Shown here: positions 7,473-8,013 of the stretch, piece after piece | Layout of the letters: each line of letters opens with the position of its first letter | How positions within the stretch are numbered: position 1 is the stretch's first letter | NCBI GenBank assembly: GCA_039927975.1 | Contig: JBDSTZ010000250.1 | Coordinates: 1-8,013 of the forward strand | Direction of reading: 5' to 3' | Length of the DNA stretch: 8,013 bases | DNA from: JBDSTZ01 sp039927975 | GTDB taxonomy: Bacteria > Pseudomonadota > Gammaproteobacteria > Burkholderiales > Burkholderiaceae_D | The notes under the pieces: model-generated | The model's database searches: none | Told to the model about the DNA's origin: nothing | What the model saw: only the letters and a program-made list of their open reading frames with translations | Translations under genes and position numbers: made by a program

Positions 7473-7530
7473 GTTCGAATGCGGATGTGATGTCATTTCC
7501 CTTGCAAATCACGTCCACTCCTTGTCGAAC
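7473..7530 (+). ncRNA. Y RNA-like element 1: minimal Ro-stem hairpin without tRNA module
   Basis: The element folds as one imperfect hairpin. Lower helix: 7473-7478 (GTTCGA) with 7525-7530 (TCGAAC), 6 bp. Internal loop: ATGC (7479-7482) opposite ACTCCTTG (7517-7524). Upper helix: 7483-7491 with 7508-7516, 9 bp including one T-G pair. The 16-nt apical loop is pyrimidine-rich. The CGAATG / CTTG signature is the one conserved around the Ro60 binding site in bacterial Y RNAs (CGAANG...CUU) and recalls vertebrate CCGAGUG / CACUUGAC. No tRNA-like part is present, so this would be a bare Ro ligand of about 58 nt. It lies within a 79-codon open frame (7421-7660) that I regard as non-coding. Confidence 0.72.
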
Positions 7531-7551
7531 AGGTGCTCAATGGAGTTTTAC

Positions 7552-7651
7552 CCCGAATGCGGACAGGACTACATCCTTACCATTGTCCGGCGCAAGCCGG
7601 TCAAGGAATGCCGGCAAAGTCTGGCACCAGGTCCTGTCCACCCTTGTCGGG
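7552..7651 (+). ncRNA. Y RNA-like element 2: Ro stem with degenerate two-hairpin head
   Basis: Lower helix: 7552-7556 (CCCGA) with 7647-7651 (TCGGG). Internal loop: ATGC (7557-7560) opposite ACCCTTG (7640-7646). Upper helix: GGACAGGAC (7561-7569) with GTCCTGTCC (7631-7639), 9 perfect pairs. The head contains a stem at 7583-7604 (8 bp with one T-T mismatch) closed by the GNRA loop GCAA at 7592-7595, in the place of the capped acceptor stem of YrlA. A smaller hairpin follows (TGCC 7609-7612 with GGCA 7623-7626), in the place of the D arm. A recognisable T arm is missing. It may be a YrlB-type or decayed tRNA mimic. Only 10 bases separate it from element 3, so the RNAs probably come from a shared precursor. 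Confidence 0.72.
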
Positions 7652-7661
7652 ACTGATTGAA

Positions 7662-7773
7662 GGCGAATGCAAGACGGATTACATGTCCCCGGTTCGACCC
7701 CGGGCGGTTGCGAAAGCGGCCGTAGCTCAGTTGGTAGAGCAAGCTCCGTTGAAGTGGTTGTCGCCCCTTTTTT
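7662..7773 (+). ncRNA. yrlA: YrlA-type Y RNA (element 3): tRNA mimic with GAAA-capped acceptor stem on a Ro-binding stem
   Basis: Lower helix: GGCGA (7662-7666) with TCGCC (7761-7765). Internal loop: ATGC (7667-7670) opposite AGTGGTTG (7753-7760). The upper helix is bulged: CGGA (7675-7678) with TCCG (7745-7748), extended by AA/TT on its lower side and TT/AA (7679-7680 with 7741-7742) on its upper side. The head is a tRNA read from the anticodon side. T arm: stem CCCGG/CCGGG (7688-7692, 7700-7704) and loop TTCGACC. Acceptor-like stem: 7 bp, 7705-7711 with 7716-7722, closed by the GNRA loop GAAA (7712-7715), so there is no free CCA end. Then TA at tRNA positions 8-9. D arm: GCTC/GAGC (7725-7728, 7737-7740) with loop AGTTGGTA, keeping the GG that docks with the T loop. 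This is exactly the published YrlA architecture, including the kinked anticodon-side stem. The RNA ends at CC plus six T. Confidence 0.9.
7761..7773 (+). terminator. T-run at the 3' end of the YrlA element
   Basis: The closing strand TCGCC of the YrlA lower helix (7761-7765) is followed by CC and six T (7768-7773). The RNA's own long-range helix plus this tract could act as an intrinsic terminator or set the mature 3' end. Element 4 begins 2 bases later, so termination here must be partial if all four RNAs come from one promoter. Confidence 0.4.
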
Positions 7774-7775
7774 AC

Positions 7776-7908
7776 GATGAATGCAGGTGGAATTACATCG
7801 GTAGAGCGCCGGGATCCTGTCCCGGAGGTCCTTGGTTCAAGTCCAGGCCGGCAAATGCCGGTAGCTCAGTATTAAGCTTCAATGAAAATTTCACCGATCC
7901 TTGTCATC
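7776..7908 (+). ncRNA. Y RNA-like element 4: Ro stem carrying a tRNA body opened in the D loop, anticodon arm retained
   Basis: Ro stem: GATGA (7776-7780) with TCATC (7904-7908); internal loop ATGCA opposite GATCCTTG (7896-7903); upper helix 7786-7794 with 7887-7895, 9 bp with one G-T. The head reads as a near-complete tRNA in rotated order: GGTA plus GAGC (7800-7807, 3' half of the D arm); G at position 26; anticodon arm CCGGG/CCCGG (7809-7813, 7821-7825) with loop ATCCTGT; 5-nt variable loop AGGTC; T arm CTTGG/CCAGG (7831-7835, 7843-7847) with loop TTCAAGT; acceptor-like stem CCGGC/GCCGG (7848-7852, 7857-7861) closed by AAAT; TA at positions 8-9; and GCTC plus AGT (7864-7870, 5' half of the D arm). 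GCTC pairs with the distant GAGC, re-forming the canonical AGT...GGTA D loop. The anticodon would read CCU with U33 present. The acceptor stem is 5 bp rather than 7. An alternative local pairing GCT/AGC (7864-7866, 7875-7877) exists. A T5 run follows at 7913. Confidence 0.78.
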
Positions 7909-7917
7909 ACCCTTTTT
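7904..7917 (+). terminator. T-run after the last Y RNA-like element
   Basis: The closing strand TCATC of element 4 is followed by ACCC and five T (7913-7917). As after element 3, a T-tract closely follows the end of the lower helix, suggesting a defined 3' end. CCCTTTT (7910-7916) can also pair with AAAAGGG (7934-7940), an AT-rich hairpin of uncertain meaning. Confidence 0.35.
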
Positions 7918-7944
7918 AAGCGAAGTGAAAAGCAAAAGGGAGTG

Positions 7945-8013
7945 TCAGGATTTTTGTGTGCGGGGCCTCGTAGACTTTTCCATGGCGCCGCTCGCCGCCC
8001 AATGCTCAGGGCA
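7945..8013 (-). other. Possible C-terminal end of a minus-strand gene entering from the right edge
   Basis: On the minus strand a frame is open from the window edge for 22 codons, then stops at TGA (plus-strand TCA 7945-7947). Its last residues would be MEKSTRPRTQKS. The basic tail is plausible for a DNA-binding or transposase-like protein, but 22 codons is too short to separate from chance. If real, rtcBA does not follow the array directly. Apart from this I see nothing assignable in 7918-8013. Confidence 0.15.

Noticed and set aside
7421..7660. A 79-codon open frame right after rsr (begins MNWKISVGAPGF)
   Set aside because: It has no ribosome binding site, no family resemblance, and runs through Y RNA-like elements 1 and 2, whose base pairing explains the sequence better.
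7685..7740. A normal tRNA gene or two broken tRNA genes (T arm then 5' half with D arm)
   Set aside because: The 3' acceptor strand and the following 5' acceptor strand pair with each other across GAAA, and no CCA or usable anticodon arm is present. This is the permuted order of YrlA, not a tRNA gene or a pseudogene pair.
7800..7852. A degenerate 3' two-thirds of an ordinary tRNA (anticodon CCU)
   Set aside because: The missing 5' part (acceptor strand, TA, GCTC, AGT) lies immediately 3' and completes the pairing, and the whole is enclosed by a Ro stem. Permutation is the simpler reading, although decay of a former tRNA remains possible.
7473..7908. CRISPR array (short recurring GAATGC...TACAT motif)
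   Set aside because: The motif is only partly conserved, spacing is irregular (about 78, 108 and 116 bases), and each copy has its own complementary 3' partner; there are no uniform repeats or spacers.
7533..7919. A 128-codon open frame across elements 2-4
   Set aside because: It covers tRNA-like arms and T-tracts, with no start signal; the RNA structures account for the sequence.

Overview
The window is GC-rich (roughly 60% or more) and its protein content fits a betaproteobacterium. The closest impression is Burkholderiales/Oxalobacteraceae (Massilia, Duganella or Janthinobacterium type). That assignment is inferred from protein style and codon use, not from a search.

Layout. 2-1357 (+) is the 3' part of a secreted-type glycoside hydrolase, followed by a strong stem-loop. 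1358-1632 is intergenic and carries a 12-bp tandem repeat running into a perfect 12-bp palindrome. 1633-2700 (+) is a DUF1176 protein with a signal peptide, restarted here at a GTG with a good ribosome binding site. 2723-4009 (-) is a short GMC-type FAD oxidoreductase. 4065-5666 (-) is rtcR, the sigma54 activator with a CARF sensor domain that controls RNA-repair operons. 5667-5860 is the divergent control region, with a near-consensus sigma54 promoter facing right. 5861-7411 (+) is rsr, a bacterial Ro60 (TROVE plus vWA) protein. 7473-7908 holds no convincing protein gene. It contains four consecutive Y RNA-like elements. 7918-8013 is unassigned.

How it works together. In the known Salmonella system, RtcR binds broken tRNA ends carrying a 2',3'-cyclic phosphate and activates a sigma54 promoter driving rsr, Y RNAs and rtcBA. 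This window has the regulator, the promoter, the Ro protein and the RNAs. rtcB and rtcA are not in it.

The main discovery candidate is the RNA array. All four elements share one Ro-stem design: a 5-6 bp lower helix, an internal loop AUGC on the 5' side opposite a segment ending UUG, and an upper helix of about 9 bp. The helix sequences differ between copies while pairing is kept. What sits on the stem differs each time: (1) a bare loop; (2) a GCAA-capped stem plus a small hairpin; (3) a classic YrlA tRNA mimic, i.e. a tRNA opened at the anticodon with its acceptor stem closed by GAAA; (4) an almost complete tRNA body that appears to be opened in the D loop instead, so it keeps an intact anticodon arm. 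The fourth architecture is one I do not know from described Y RNAs.
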